From Bacillota bacterium (GTDB taxonomy: Bacteria > Bacillota > Sulfobacillia > JAJZIM01), in NCBI GenBank assembly GCA_021810565.1, contig JAJZIM010000001.1, positions 1 to 64,000 on the forward strand: a DNA stretch of 64,000 nucleotides, written 5' to 3'. A program made the translations under genes and the position numbers. The notes beneath the pieces were generated by a model. The model did not search any database. It worked only from the letters and a program-made list of their open reading frames with translations, and was not told where the DNA came from. The first letter of the stretch is position 1, and every line of letters starts with the position of its first letter. This document shows, in pieces, positions 32,734 to 41,420 of the stretch.

Positions 32734-34137
32734 TTACGGCCCATTGGTGGCGGTCACCTTTCGGTACAGCTCGTGCCGGTTGATGCATCCCGTTTTGCGG
32801 AGGATGTTTTTCAAATGGGTTTTCACCGTATTTTCCGAGATGAACATCTGCCGGGCGATGTCTTGGTTGGCCACCCCTGCGACGGCCAGTTTGCCGATCT
32901 CGATCTCGCGGCTGGTCAGCATGGTTCCGTATGCCGCTTCGAAACGGCTTTGGATGTCGGATCCGGCGGAGGCTTCCCGGCTCCTGGCCGCCAGCCGGTG
33001 CAAGGTGGAGAGGGGATCGGCCGCCCCATACAGGAGGAGGATGGCCAGCAAGACAAAAACGGCAGCCAGCAGTCCCAACCGTGTCGAAGAGAGGTGCCCC
33101 AAGGGGGTGGCGATGACCGAACCAATCAGGATCGGTACGATGTTGAGATTCAAGCCCCAGCCGAACCACCGACCGGCCGTGTCCTGGGTGCAGCTCGTGG
33201 CCAGCAGCAGCCAGGGAGCCGACTCCAAGAAACCGAAGGCGAGCCCGTTCAAACTGAGGCCGATCACGGCCGGGATCAACTCGTTGCTCCATGCCCCGAT
33301 GAGGAAGGAAGCCGCCAACATGCCCGCCCCGGCCACCATGATCCAGGCCAAGCCTCTGCGGTCGGCGATTATCCCCGCCGCCACCACGGCGATGACATAG
33401 GGCATGAGCCGCAACGAGTCGTGAACGAAAGGCGAGATGGGAGTCAATACGAAAAACCGGTAGCTGAGGCCCGCCACCACGGAAAAGCAGCCGATGAACA
33501 ATCCAAAACGCACGGCTGAGCGGATCCTTTTCAGCAGCGGGGTCGCCGTCGGGTAGATCTTTCGCACCGGCACCGGCCAGTCGCCGGAACGGGCTACGGA
33601 AAGCCAAGCCATGGCCAAGGGGAGCAAAGTCAGCAGCAACGCCGTGTCCGCCGGAAGATGAGCGGTGAGGGTGGTCAAACCCCTTCCCAACAGTGCTACC
33701 CCGGCGGCGGTCACGCCGAAAACCCGTCCGAGCCAGCGGTTCTCCACGGTAGTGGCATACCATCGTCCCCAGGCGGCCACGCCGAAGGACGATACAACCC
33801 CCATGCCCAAAAAGTCGTAAGGCCACATTTTCCCCGGCAACCACAGCAGGAGCACGGACAGCAAGCCGCACCCCCAGGGTACCCAGCCGGCCCAGCGCGA
33901 CGCCTGCCGGGGATACCTATCGATCAGCATACCGCTGAAGACCATGGTGGTAGATGATAATAAATACCAATCAAAGAGGGTGGCAAGAGGAACCCCCCGG
34001 GCGGCCCCCAAGGAAGCAGTCACATATCCGTAGAGGGGAACCGAATCAATCCAACCAAAAAGACCAATAAGATACAACGCAAGACGCCAATGGCGCTGCA
34101 CGACAGTTCGCCAACTTGGGCTTTCTATCGCGATCAT
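32734..34137 (-). CDS. MFS-like membrane protein fused to a LuxR-type HTH
   Basis: A 467-aa protein with about 12 hydrophobic helices in an MFS-like layout (residues 18-385) and a C-terminal LuxR/GerE DNA-binding domain (about 400-460: LTSREIEIGKLAVAGVANQD then ISENTVKTHLKNILRKTG). Such membrane-bound regulators may sense a substrate or membrane state and bind DNA at the membrane. ATG 34137. It stands between the relic and an 18-bp palindrome, a possible site for it. Targets are unknown. Confidence 0.85.
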   Translation of the reverse strand: MIAIESPSWRTVVQRHWRLALYLIGLFGWIDSVPLYGYVTASLGAARGVPLATLFDWYLLSSTTMVFSGMLIDRYPRQASRWAGWVPWGCGLLSVLLLWLPGKMWPYDFLGMGVVSSFGVAAWGRWYATTVENRWLGRVFGVTAAGVALLGRGLTTLTAHLPADTALLLTLLPLAMAWLSVARSGDWPVPVRKIYPTATPLLKRIRSAVRFGLFIGCFSVVAGLSYRFFVLTPISPFVHDSLRLMPYVIAVVAAGIIADRRGLAWIMVAGAGMLAASFLIGAWSNELIPAVIGLSLNGLAFGFLESAPWLLLATSCTQDTAGRWFGWGLNLNIVPILIGSVIATPLGHLSSTRLGLLAAVFVLLAILLLYGAADPLSTLHRLAARSREASAGSDIQSRFEAAYGTMLTSREIEIGKLAVAGVANQDIARQMFISENTVKTHLKNILRKTGCINRHELYRKVTATNGP

Positions 34138-34678
34138 GGTTTCATTTTAGCTTCCTCAATCATGATTTTCAAGGTGCCCCCCGAGGGACCGCCGCCATCG
34201 CCCGATGCCTCCTTGTCTCTTATATGGCATCTAATCTCTTGGAACACCAATTCCTTTCGTCGCGGATCGTAGGGATCACCCCCGGGGGTGATATTCATGT
34301 ACCCTGGCCGCGGCTATATTATTAAGTAGTTCAGATCAGGATCAAGCCCTTTTGCCGTTTGGGATGCCTGCCTTTCGCCAGGGGTTCTTTTCCCGCTCAC
34401 TCCCCGAGCACCAAGTGAGCCAAGAGGAAGGAGGTAGCCGGAACCGTGGATGAGCCATCGGAGTCGGCGTGCGGCTGTGCCGTCCGTGGAAAGGCATGGC
34501 CCATGGCAGATCGGGAGTGGCGCCTGCCGGCCCCTCAGCACCACCCGTGGCTGCGGTCACTGAGGTCCCCGCAGGTTCGCGTGCCACCGGGAGGTCGATG
34601 TCGGTTCCCGCAGGGTCGTCGAACCCGTGGGGTATCGCCTGGCGGTTGCACACAAACATCTTGAGGAGTGACCAAATC
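34138..34678. promoter_or_regulatory. Divergent gap with an 18-bp perfect palindrome
   Basis: 540 bp without a supported gene. ATCACCCCCGGGGGTGAT at 34275-34292 is a perfect palindrome, followed by AT-rich TATATTATTAAG near 34315 that could hold a -10. It lies between the MFS-LuxR regulator and the secreted repeat protein and could control either one. Confidence 0.45.
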
Positions 34679-37096
34679 GTGGTGAAGAAACATTGGCTGG
34701 CTGTGGCGTCCGTAGCCCTGAGTTGCCTCCTCGGTCCCTTGACCGCCCTGCCGGCCTGGGCTCAAACTCAGTCCGGCACCAACCTTAACCTTACCGTGGG
34801 CAATTTGGTCGTCACCTTTCAGAATCAGAACATAAAAAGCGGCAGCATCGCCTCCTCGGCCAACGGCTACGACTACATCAACCCCGGCTTCAACTTCGAG
34901 ACCGGCCAGGAAACCGGAGGCTTCAACGGCAGTGACCTGCAACTTTCCACCGACTCAAATGGACAGCCCACCCTGAGCGGTGACCTCGCCGTCTTGCCCT
35001 CGAGCGGCACGCTGTCCCCTCCGCCCGCGCAGGCCACCGTCCCGGCTGCGGTGAGCGAGAGTCTGCTGGTGCTGGACAGCGCCGGCAATTACGTGGTGGT
35101 GAGCTTAACCGCCGCCACTCCGAGCATGGTGTCCTTCCGGTACGCCATCGGCACGGTGGAGCCGCAACCATCTCAGCCGCAGGTGTCCCTGCCCACCAGC
35201 GTTACCGTGGGCAGTACCCAAGTCACCTTCTCGGGCAGCGCCCAGAGCGGCAGCATCGCCTCCGCGGCCAACGGGTACGACTACATCAACCCCGGCTTCA
35301 ACTTCGAGACCGGCCAGGAAACCTCAGGTGTGGGCAGCACCAGCGACCTGCAGCTTTCCACCGACTCCAGCGGCCAGCCCACCCTGAGCGGCTACGTGGC
35401 CACCCTGACTTCCGGCGCTCTATCCGCACCGCCCGCCCAGAACACCGTTTCGGCCGGCGTAGGCGACATCCTGCTGGTGCTGGACAACGCCGGCCATTAC
35501 GTGGCGGTGGAGATAACCGCAGCCACTCCGAGCATGGTGTCTTTCCAGTACAGCATCGGCGCGGCACAGGTGCAGGTATCCCTGCCCACCAGCGTGACCG
35601 TGGGCAACCTGCAAGTCACCTTCTCGGGCAGCGCCCAGAGCGGCAGCATCGCCTCCGCGGCCAACGGCTACGACTACATCAACCCCGGCTTCAACTTCGA
35701 GACCGGCCAGGAAACCTCAGGTGTGGGCAGCACCAGCGACCTGCAGCTTTCCACCGACTCCAGCGGCCAGCCCACCTTGAGCGGCTACGTGGCCACCCTG
35801 ACTTCCGGTGCTCTATCCGCACCGCCCGCCCAGAACACCGTCTCGGCCGGCGTGGGCGACGTGTTGCTGGTCCTGGACAACACCGGCCATTACGTGGCGG
35901 TGGAGATAACCGCAGCCAGTCCGAACCTGGTGTCCTTCCAGTATGGCATCGGCACCGCGCAGTTGTTGCGGGTTTCCCTGCCCACCAGCGTCACCGTGGG
36001 CAACTCGAACCTCTCCTTCCAGGGCAGCCCACAGAGCGGCAGCGTCAGCGCATCCTCCGGTTTCGACTTCGAGGGCGGTCAGTCCTCCGGCAGCGACCTG
36101 CAGTTCTCCGTCGTCAACGGGCAACCCACGCTGAGCGGCGACTTGGCCGTGGTAACCTCGGCGGGCGCCCAGTTCGCCACGCCCAGCGAGAGCAGCGTGC
36201 CGGTCGCCGTGGGCGACCTGTTACTGGTGTTGGACGGCGCCGGCCATTACGTGGTGGGACAGATAACCGCGGTGACTTCGAACACGGCGTCTTTCCAATA
36301 CAGCATCGCCAGCTCGGTGCAGCAGCCGCAGCAGCCGCAAGGATCGGTCACCATCGTCATGTACATCGGAAACCCGGATGTGTCGGTGAACGGACAGACA
36401 AATACCATCGACGTGCCGCCGCAGATCATCGGCAGCCGCACCATGGTGCCCCTGCGGTTCATGGGTGATGCGCTGGGGGCGACGGTCACCTGGAACGGCA
36501 GCACCCAGACCGTCACCTACACCTTGGGTTCCACCAACCTGGTGCTGCAGATCGGGCAGACTCAGGCTCAGCTGAACGGCCAGACGGTGGCCATGGACGT
36601 GCCGCCCACCATCGTGGACTCCCGCACCCTGGTTCCGGCGAGCTTCATCAGCCAGGAACTGGGCTATTCCGTCCAATGGGACGCCCAGGATCGCAAGGTG
36701 ACCATCACCAACAATTCCGGGCAGTCCCCATCCAACCAAAGCCAGACCGGGCAGGGCGGCGTTGCGGGCTACTATTACTGCAAGGACGGCAGCCTGACGC
36801 TGTCTGACGGCACCCGGGAGGTAACAGACTGCCTCGACTTCCTGAAACTATTGCCGGACGGCACTTTCACCGAGTACGGTTCTACGACGGTCAACGGTAC
36901 CGTCGAGGTGGGCGCGGTGGAAGACCAGGGAACCTGGACCTACAGCAATGGGCAGGTGAGCTTCTCCGACAACGGCGGGCAGTTGGGCGGCTGGGGTTCC
37001 GCCACCTTCTATCCGCAGTACAACCAAATCGAGTTCAAGTTCAACGCCAACGGGGGCCAGCAAACCTACCTCTACGCCCCTACCCACCCGTTCTAA
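34679..37096 (+). CDS. Secreted repeat protein with copper-amine-oxidase-N domains and lipocalin-like tail
   Basis: About 805 aa. A signal peptide (KKHWLAVASVALSCLL to PAWA) is followed by four repeats of about 131 residues built on SLPTSVTVGN and ANGYDYINPGFNFETGQ; the fourth is shorter. Residues about 555-680 are two copper-amine-oxidase-N-like modules (VPLRFMGDALGATVTWNG; LVPASFISQELGYSVQWD). The last 130 residues form a beta-rich lipocalin-like domain (GGVAGYYYCKDGSLTLSDG). GTG 34679 or 34682 follows GAGGAG. The protein is likely exported and wall- or surface-associated. Its function is unknown. Confidence 0.75.
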   Translation: MVKKHWLAVASVALSCLLGPLTALPAWAQTQSGTNLNLTVGNLVVTFQNQNIKSGSIASSANGYDYINPGFNFETGQETGGFNGSDLQLSTDSNGQPTLSGDLAVLPSSGTLSPPPAQATVPAAVSESLLVLDSAGNYVVVSLTAATPSMVSFRYAIGTVEPQPSQPQVSLPTSVTVGSTQVTFSGSAQSGSIASAANGYDYINPGFNFETGQETSGVGSTSDLQLSTDSSGQPTLSGYVATLTSGALSAPPAQNTVSAGVGDILLVLDNAGHYVAVEITAATPSMVSFQYSIGAAQVQVSLPTSVTVGNLQVTFSGSAQSGSIASAANGYDYINPGFNFETGQETSGVGSTSDLQLSTDSSGQPTLSGYVATLTSGALSAPPAQNTVSAGVGDVLLVLDNTGHYVAVEITAASPNLVSFQYGIGTAQLLRVSLPTSVTVGNSNLSFQGSPQSGSVSASSGFDFEGGQSSGSDLQFSVVNGQPTLSGDLAVVTSAGAQFATPSESSVPVAVGDLLLVLDGAGHYVVGQITAVTSNTASFQYSIASSVQQPQQPQGSVTIVMYIGNPDVSVNGQTNTIDVPPQIIGSRTMVPLRFMGDALGATVTWNGSTQTVTYTLGSTNLVLQIGQTQAQLNGQTVAMDVPPTIVDSRTLVPASFISQELGYSVQWDAQDRKVTITNNSGQSPSNQSQTGQGGVAGYYYCKDGSLTLSDGTREVTDCLDFLKLLPDGTFTEYGSTTVNGTVEVGAVEDQGTWTYSNGQVSFSDNGGQLGGWGSATFYPQYNQIEFKFNANGGQQTYLYAPTHPF
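35189..35977 (+). repeat. Tandem 393-396-bp coding repeats
   Basis: Units starting at 35189 and 35582 (next unit at 35978) are nearly identical over long stretches, for example the GCCAACGGNTACGACTACAT block and the following 100 bp. Spacing is 393 and 396 bp, i.e. 131 and 132 codons. The high nucleotide identity points to recent unit duplication or gene conversion. Confidence 0.8.
36697..37096 (+). repeat. 400-bp direct repeat, copy 1 (3' end of the repeat protein)
   Basis: From AAGGTGACCATCACCAACAA to the stop codon this segment is almost identical to 37713-38114, with only scattered substitutions. It encodes the whole C-terminal lipocalin-like domain. Confidence 0.9.
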
Positions 37097-37275
37097 GCGG
37101 TCTGCCTCCCGCCGCCAGGAGCCCAGTTGCACGGCGAGCGGCCCCAAACTCGGTGCGAGATCATCCGTCCAGCCGCGGCCGATGCACCGCGGACCAGGAA
37201 CACCGATACCGCCCGAGACTTCGAACCTTTCCGGCTTCCGGAGGCCAATCGCAATGCGGCGAAGGGGTGGTGCAG

Positions 37276-37461
37276 ATGTGGCCATTGCTCTCCTGGATCC
37301 TGCGATTGGTGGCTGTAGGGTCGTTCCTCATAGCGGTGGTGATGCTCACAAACAGAGATTGGTTCAATGGATTCTTCGCCTTCGGGTACGGCGCGATCAT
37401 GTGGAGCGTGGCTTCCTCGGCCCTGAGAAAAGGGCAAAGCCGAAGGGCCGGATCCGGATGA
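37276..37461 (+). CDS. Small two-helix membrane protein
   Basis: A 61-aa protein: WILRLVAVGSFLIAVVM, then DWFNGFFAFGYGAIMWSVAS, and a basic tail. ATG 37276 is preceded by GAAGGGG. It is paralogous to the N-terminal half of the protein at 38761-39033 (WILRL.AV and GDW pattern). It lies between the two copies of the 400-bp repeat. Function unknown. Confidence 0.6.
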   Translation: MWPLLSWILRLVAVGSFLIAVVMLTNRDWFNGFFAFGYGAIMWSVASSALRKGQSRRAGSG

Positions 37462-37601
37462 GCCGCAGGCTGCCTTCGGGCACGGGTAGTTCACGGATGG
37501 GCGCAAGTCGTTCTGGGTGACTTTCGGCACGCCGGTGGACGCACGGGTGGAACAGCTGCCGTTCGGTACAGATGGGTAATGGGACCAAGGAGGAGCAACA
37601 T

Positions 37602-38114
37602 ATGAAGATTGCTCGTCGTGCCGTGAGGCGAATCGGGGGGCTCTTTCTGATCGGAGTCCTGTCCGCGAGCGCCGGCTGCGGGCTCGGCGCGCAGACGCCG
37701 CCGCTCAGTCAGAAGGTGACCATCACCAACAATTCCGGGCAGTCCCCATCCAGCCAAAACCAGACCGGGCAGGGCGGCGTCGCGGGCTACTATTACTGCA
37801 AGGACGGCAGCCTGACGCTGTCTGACGGCACCCGGGAGGTAACAGACTGCCTCGACTTCCTGAAACTATTGCCGGACGGCACTTTCACCGAGTACGGTTC
37901 TACGACGGTCAACGGCACCGTCGAGGTGGGTGCGGTGGAAGACCACGGAACCTGGACCTACAGCAATGGGCAGGTGAGTTTCTCCGACAACGGCGGGCAG
38001 TTGAGCGGCTGGGGCCCCGCCACCTTCTATCCGCAGTACAACCAAATCGAGTTCAAGTTCAACGCCAACGGGGGCCAGCAAACCTACCTCTACGCCCCTA
38101 CCCACCCGTTCTAA
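37602..38114 (+). CDS. Putative lipoprotein with duplicated lipocalin-like domain
   Basis: A 170-aa protein. The N-terminus MKIARRAVRRIGGLFLIGVL with SASAGCG suggests a lipoprotein signal (lipobox SAGC, weak at -3). From residue about 38 it is nearly identical to the C-terminal domain of the 805-aa protein upstream. A signal-peptide segment thus seems to have been joined to a copied domain. AAGGAGGAG lies before ATG 37602. It is probably membrane-anchored on the outer face. Function unknown. Confidence 0.75.
   Translation: MKIARRAVRRIGGLFLIGVLSASAGCGLGAQTPPLSQKVTITNNSGQSPSSQNQTGQGGVAGYYYCKDGSLTLSDGTREVTDCLDFLKLLPDGTFTEYGSTTVNGTVEVGAVEDHGTWTYSNGQVSFSDNGGQLSGWGPATFYPQYNQIEFKFNANGGQQTYLYAPTHPF
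37713..38114 (+). repeat. 400-bp direct repeat, copy 2
   Basis: Partner of 36697-37096; the similarity starts abruptly at AAGGTGACCATC inside the lipoprotein gene and ends at the shared stop. It marks the junction of a domain-copying event. Confidence 0.9.
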
Positions 38115-38326
38115 GTCGGTGCCCCAATGACGCCTCGGCCTCCCGGGCCCCGATGGAGGGCGGATCGGAACAGGCCCGCCGCCGGGAAACCGATGGCGAG
38201 GCCCTGTCCGGGGCGGGGCAGGCGCCCTTGCCCGGTGGGTGGCCCTGGCTCGCCCGGAGGGGCTCACCGGGAGGGTCCGCCGATGGGTGCCCGGGTCCGG
38301 GGGAGCCGTGCATGAGGGGATGATGA
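38115..38326. other. Intergenic, nothing recognised
   Basis: About 210 bp of very GC-rich sequence; only shadow frames. Confidence 0.4.
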
Positions 38327-38506
38327 GTGCTGGCTGAAGATGCCTTGGCGACCTTGGTGGAGCGGGTGCTGCCGGATCCGCAGTTCCTGTCCCGGGCCGT
38401 GGCGGATCCGGAGAGGGTCCTGGCGGAGGCGGGGGTGGAGGTGAGCCCTGCGGAGCGGGAGGCCACTCGGGAGTTCGCGGCGCGCTTCGCGGGGAAGAGG
38501 GCGTAG
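38327..38506 (+). CDS. 59-aa peptide resembling NHLP-clan leader peptides
   Basis: GTG 38327 with GAGGGGA six bases upstream encodes LAEDALATLVERVLPDPQFL, then ADPERVLAEAGVEVSPAE, ending at TAG 38504. The amphipathic pattern (LVERVL-DP-FL...DP...LAEAG-E-SPAE) resembles Os1348/NHLP- and Nif11-type leader peptides of RiPP precursors, but there is no obvious core after it and no modifying enzyme nearby. Too short for the ORF track. Composition and ribosome site support it as a real gene; the family call is tentative. Confidence 0.5.
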   Translation: MLAEDALATLVERVLPDPQFLSRAVADPERVLAEAGVEVSPAEREATREFAARFAGKRA

Positions 38507-38760
38507 GAGATAGGCGAAGCTCTGGAGGGGACGACGGACTATCGCGCAGCGGGGGGGTTCCGATGAGCCGGCCCGCCGATTTCGCTACGGCCACAGGCCC
38601 TCAGCCGGTGAGGCGACGCTCACCCGGACGGCCCGCTGTCGGCAGCCGGGGCAGGTTCCGACCCCGGTCGGTCCGTCCGCTCAACGGCGGTGGGGAAGTC
38701 ATGGCCCCTGAGGGGCGGCTTGCGGGGAGCGGCATTCAAGGATGCAAGGGGGGGGGGGTG
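38507..38760. other. Intergenic, nothing recognised
   Basis: About 250 bp; the frame of the next gene is open back to 38563 but lacks membrane-protein character there. Confidence 0.35.
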
Positions 38761-39033
38761 ATGATGCGCATTCTGGGTTGGATCCTGCGGCTGATGGCGG
38801 TAGCGGCGATGCTGATGGCGTTGCTGCTGGCCTTCGGCGGTGATTGGGGCGCAGTGGCGGTACTGGGTATCGGCGGCCTGGCCCTATGGGGCTGGAGCAC
38901 GTCCCTGGTGAAGTCTGGCTCGCCCGGAAGCACGGGTCAGGCGGCCTCCTCCGAAAACGACTACTCACCGACGGACTTCACCCCGCCTGATTTCAGCACG
39001 GATGCACCCGACTCGGGCGGCCCCGATTTCTAG
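38761..39033 (+). CDS. Small membrane protein with acidic tail
   Basis: A 90-aa protein from ATG 38761 (G-rich ribosome site): two hydrophobic helices (ILRLMAVAAMLMALLLAF; GAVAVLGIGGLALWGW) and a Ser/Asp/Pro-rich tail. It is paralogous to 37276-37461 in the WILRL-AV and GDW segments. Its repeated association with the lipoprotein-type genes suggests a shared function, which is unknown. Confidence 0.6.
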   Translation: MMRILGWILRLMAVAAMLMALLLAFGGDWGAVAVLGIGGLALWGWSTSLVKSGSPGSTGQAASSENDYSPTDFTPPDFSTDAPDSGGPDF

Positions 39034-39583
39034 AACGGCGCGGGGCTACGGGTCCGGTCGGGTTCCCGGCGGCGGTTCCCGGAATCGTCCGGGCCGACAT
39101 GACGAACCCGGTGCGGCCGGGCAGCCCCCCGGGGGAGGCCTGCGGTCCCCCGGCCCAGGGAGCGCCTGCGGTGGTGCATGCGGCTTGTACCGTCCGCCAC
39201 GACGGGAGGCGGCGACGGCTGGAGCTCATCTTCGTGGCCGCCTCCCTGGTCCCTCAGACGGTCCAGGTATGGATGGACGCGGCGGCCTTGCCCACGGCTC
39301 CGGCCCCCGGCCCGTTGCCCGGCGTCTGGCCCGCTCGGACGATGTCCGGGCCGGATCCTGCTCCGGCATCCCGGCCGAGGACCTGGCTTGGACCCTCCAT
39401 GCCCCGCCTGCCGCAGCCGAAAAGGGGCGTGGCTTTGGATCGGCGCCGCCGCCGGGAGCCTGCTCCCGGGCCTTGCCGCGGGGGCGTTCCCGGCGGGGAT
39501 GCGGGTGCCGCCGCGGCTGAAAGTTCCCGCCCGGGAGCGATGAGACAAACAGCGAAGGCGATGGCAAAGAGGAGGACAAGCGT
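39034..39583. other. 550-bp stretch without a confident gene
   Basis: Several overlapping frames exist on both strands. The most protein-like piece is a hydrophobic stretch near 39430-39510 (GAWLWIGAAAGSLLPGLAAG) whose upstream part is not convincing. Possibly a decayed small membrane protein. No call is made. Confidence 0.35.
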
Positions 39584-41257
39584 ATGATGGGATCGTGGCG
39601 ATCGGCGAGGAAGCTTTATGGGCTGCTCTTGACCGTGGTTTTGACCCTGGCCGCCGGCTGCGGTCTGAGCGCCCAGGGACCGGCCCTGGACCAGCACCAG
39701 ATCTTCGAGGTGGCGAAGCTCGGCACGGTGATGGTGGTCTCGGACTTCAAGTCCCAGGTGAGCATCGCGAAGCCCACCATCCCGCAGGACAAGCTGAGCA
39801 GCCTGGAGCAGCAGGTCGTGAGCATGGTGCAGCAGGGTCAGGTCCAAGACAATCAGACGGCCATAGCGCAGGCGATGATGCAGCTGATCCTGGCCAACCC
39901 CCTGGAATATATTCAGCCGAGCAACACCGTGGACACGAAAAGCGTGGAGATGATGGCGGTGGGATCCGGGTTCTACGTGACCCCGGACGGGTATCTGGTG
40001 ACCAACGCCCACGTGGTGGATCCAGGCCAAAAGGAACTTAAGCAGGGTCTGGCCCAGACGGCCCTGAAATCCTTCGTGGAGCACGCCATGGCCAGCTCCG
40101 GTGCGGCCTTCGGTCAGTTCTACGGGGGGCAGATCCCGCCGGACGTGCAAAAGCAGCTGGAAAACGCCATGGTGCAATATGCCGTGCAATACATGCAGCT
40201 TGGCAAGATCCACCAGAGTTACACCGTGGAGATGGGAGCGGCCGTTCCCGGCGTAGCCACGGGGCAGCATGGGATCACCGCCGACGTGGTCACCGCCGGA
40301 CAGCCCACCCCCGGCAAGGACGTGGCGATCCTAAAGGTGGAGGGGCAACAGCATCTGCCCACCCTGGCCCTGGGGAACGACGCGCAGATGCGCACGACGG
40401 ATCCCGTCCTGGTGGTGGGCTACCCGGGGGACGCCACCTTCCTGTCGATCCTGGCTAAGTCCAGCCGGGTCGAGCCCTCGGCCACCAAGGGGGTCATCAG
40501 CCGGCGGGCCCAGATGTCCGGTGGCTGGACGGCCCTGCAGACCGACGCGGCCATCAACCCGGGGAACTCGGGCGGGCCGGCCCTCAACAGCGCCGGACAG
40601 GTGATCGGTCTCGCCACCTTCACCGTCGTGAACACCCAGACCGGGGTGGCCGAGACGGGCACCAACTTCCTGGTGCCGGCCAGCTTGGTGCGGGAGTTCC
40701 TGCAGCAGGCCAACGTCAAACCGCGGGAGGGTCAGGTGACGAAGCTGTACCAGCAGGCCCTGGGGGAGTACGGGCAGGATCAGTATCGGTACGCGCTGCG
40801 GGACTTCACCGAAGTCAACTCGCTGTTCCCCGGCAATCCTTTTGTGCAGAAATACATGACCGATTCCCAGGCGGCAATCCTGGCGGGCAAGGACCGCTCG
40901 GGTCCGGGACCGGTGGTGTACGCCCTGGCGGTCGTTGTGCTCCTGGCCCTGGCGGCGGGCCTGTACTTCGGCGTCCTGCGGCGGCGGGGGGCGAAACCGA
41001 CTCCCCCGGCGCAGGTGCGCACGGCACCCCCGGTGCCCGCGGAGCCCGGGGTGGTGGAGGCGGCAGCCACTCGGGAGGCGGCGGCCGGGGCCGGCGGGTT
41101 CTGCGCCGGTTGCGGAGCGGCTTTGGCCGAGGGACAGAAGTTCTGCCCGGGATGCGGGACCGCGGTGGGGGTGGGGGACAAGAAGTTCTGCGCCCACTGC
41201 GGGGCGCCCCTGGGCGAAGGCCAGAAGTTCTGCGGGCAATGCGGCGTCGAGGAGTGA
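39584..41257 (+). CDS. Membrane-tethered trypsin-like protease with cytoplasmic zinc ribbons
   Basis: A 557-aa protein. The N-terminal helix ends in LAAGCG (possible lipobox). The trypsin-like domain has an intact triad: His in VTNAHVV, Asp in GKDVAILKV, Ser in NPGNSGGPAL. About 90 residues later comes a transmembrane helix (VVYALAVVVLLALAAGLYFG), and then two zinc ribbons (FCAGCG...FCPGCG and FCAHCG...FCGQCG). The layout implies an extracytoplasmic protease and a cytosolic double zinc ribbon. AGAGGAGG precedes ATG 39584. No PDZ domain is seen. The substrate is unknown. Confidence 0.85.
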   Translation: MMGSWRSARKLYGLLLTVVLTLAAGCGLSAQGPALDQHQIFEVAKLGTVMVVSDFKSQVSIAKPTIPQDKLSSLEQQVVSMVQQGQVQDNQTAIAQAMMQLILANPLEYIQPSNTVDTKSVEMMAVGSGFYVTPDGYLVTNAHVVDPGQKELKQGLAQTALKSFVEHAMASSGAAFGQFYGGQIPPDVQKQLENAMVQYAVQYMQLGKIHQSYTVEMGAAVPGVATGQHGITADVVTAGQPTPGKDVAILKVEGQQHLPTLALGNDAQMRTTDPVLVVGYPGDATFLSILAKSSRVEPSATKGVISRRAQMSGGWTALQTDAAINPGNSGGPALNSAGQVIGLATFTVVNTQTGVAETGTNFLVPASLVREFLQQANVKPREGQVTKLYQQALGEYGQDQYRYALRDFTEVNSLFPGNPFVQKYMTDSQAAILAGKDRSGPGPVVYALAVVVLLALAAGLYFGVLRRRGAKPTPPAQVRTAPPVPAEPGVVEAAATREAAAGAGGFCAGCGAALAEGQKFCPGCGTAVGVGDKKFCAHCGAPLGEGQKFCGQCGVEE

Positions 41258-41420
41258 CGATCCCGGATCTCCCCTGAGGTTCACGGCTGGCAACCTTTGC
41301 GGCGCCTTTTTCCCCTCTGCGTAATCCGCCTCCACGCGTCCGCCGAGGACACCCGCAGCCCTCGCAAAAACATCCCGGCCTCGGGGCCCCAAATCCCCCC
41401 GGGTGTTGCGGGCGCTTGGC

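Noticed and set aside
39099-39587. 162-aa rightward ORF before the protease gene
   Set aside because: Composition is Arg/Pro/Gly-rich, without domains or ribosome site, and overlaps equally long frames on both strands.
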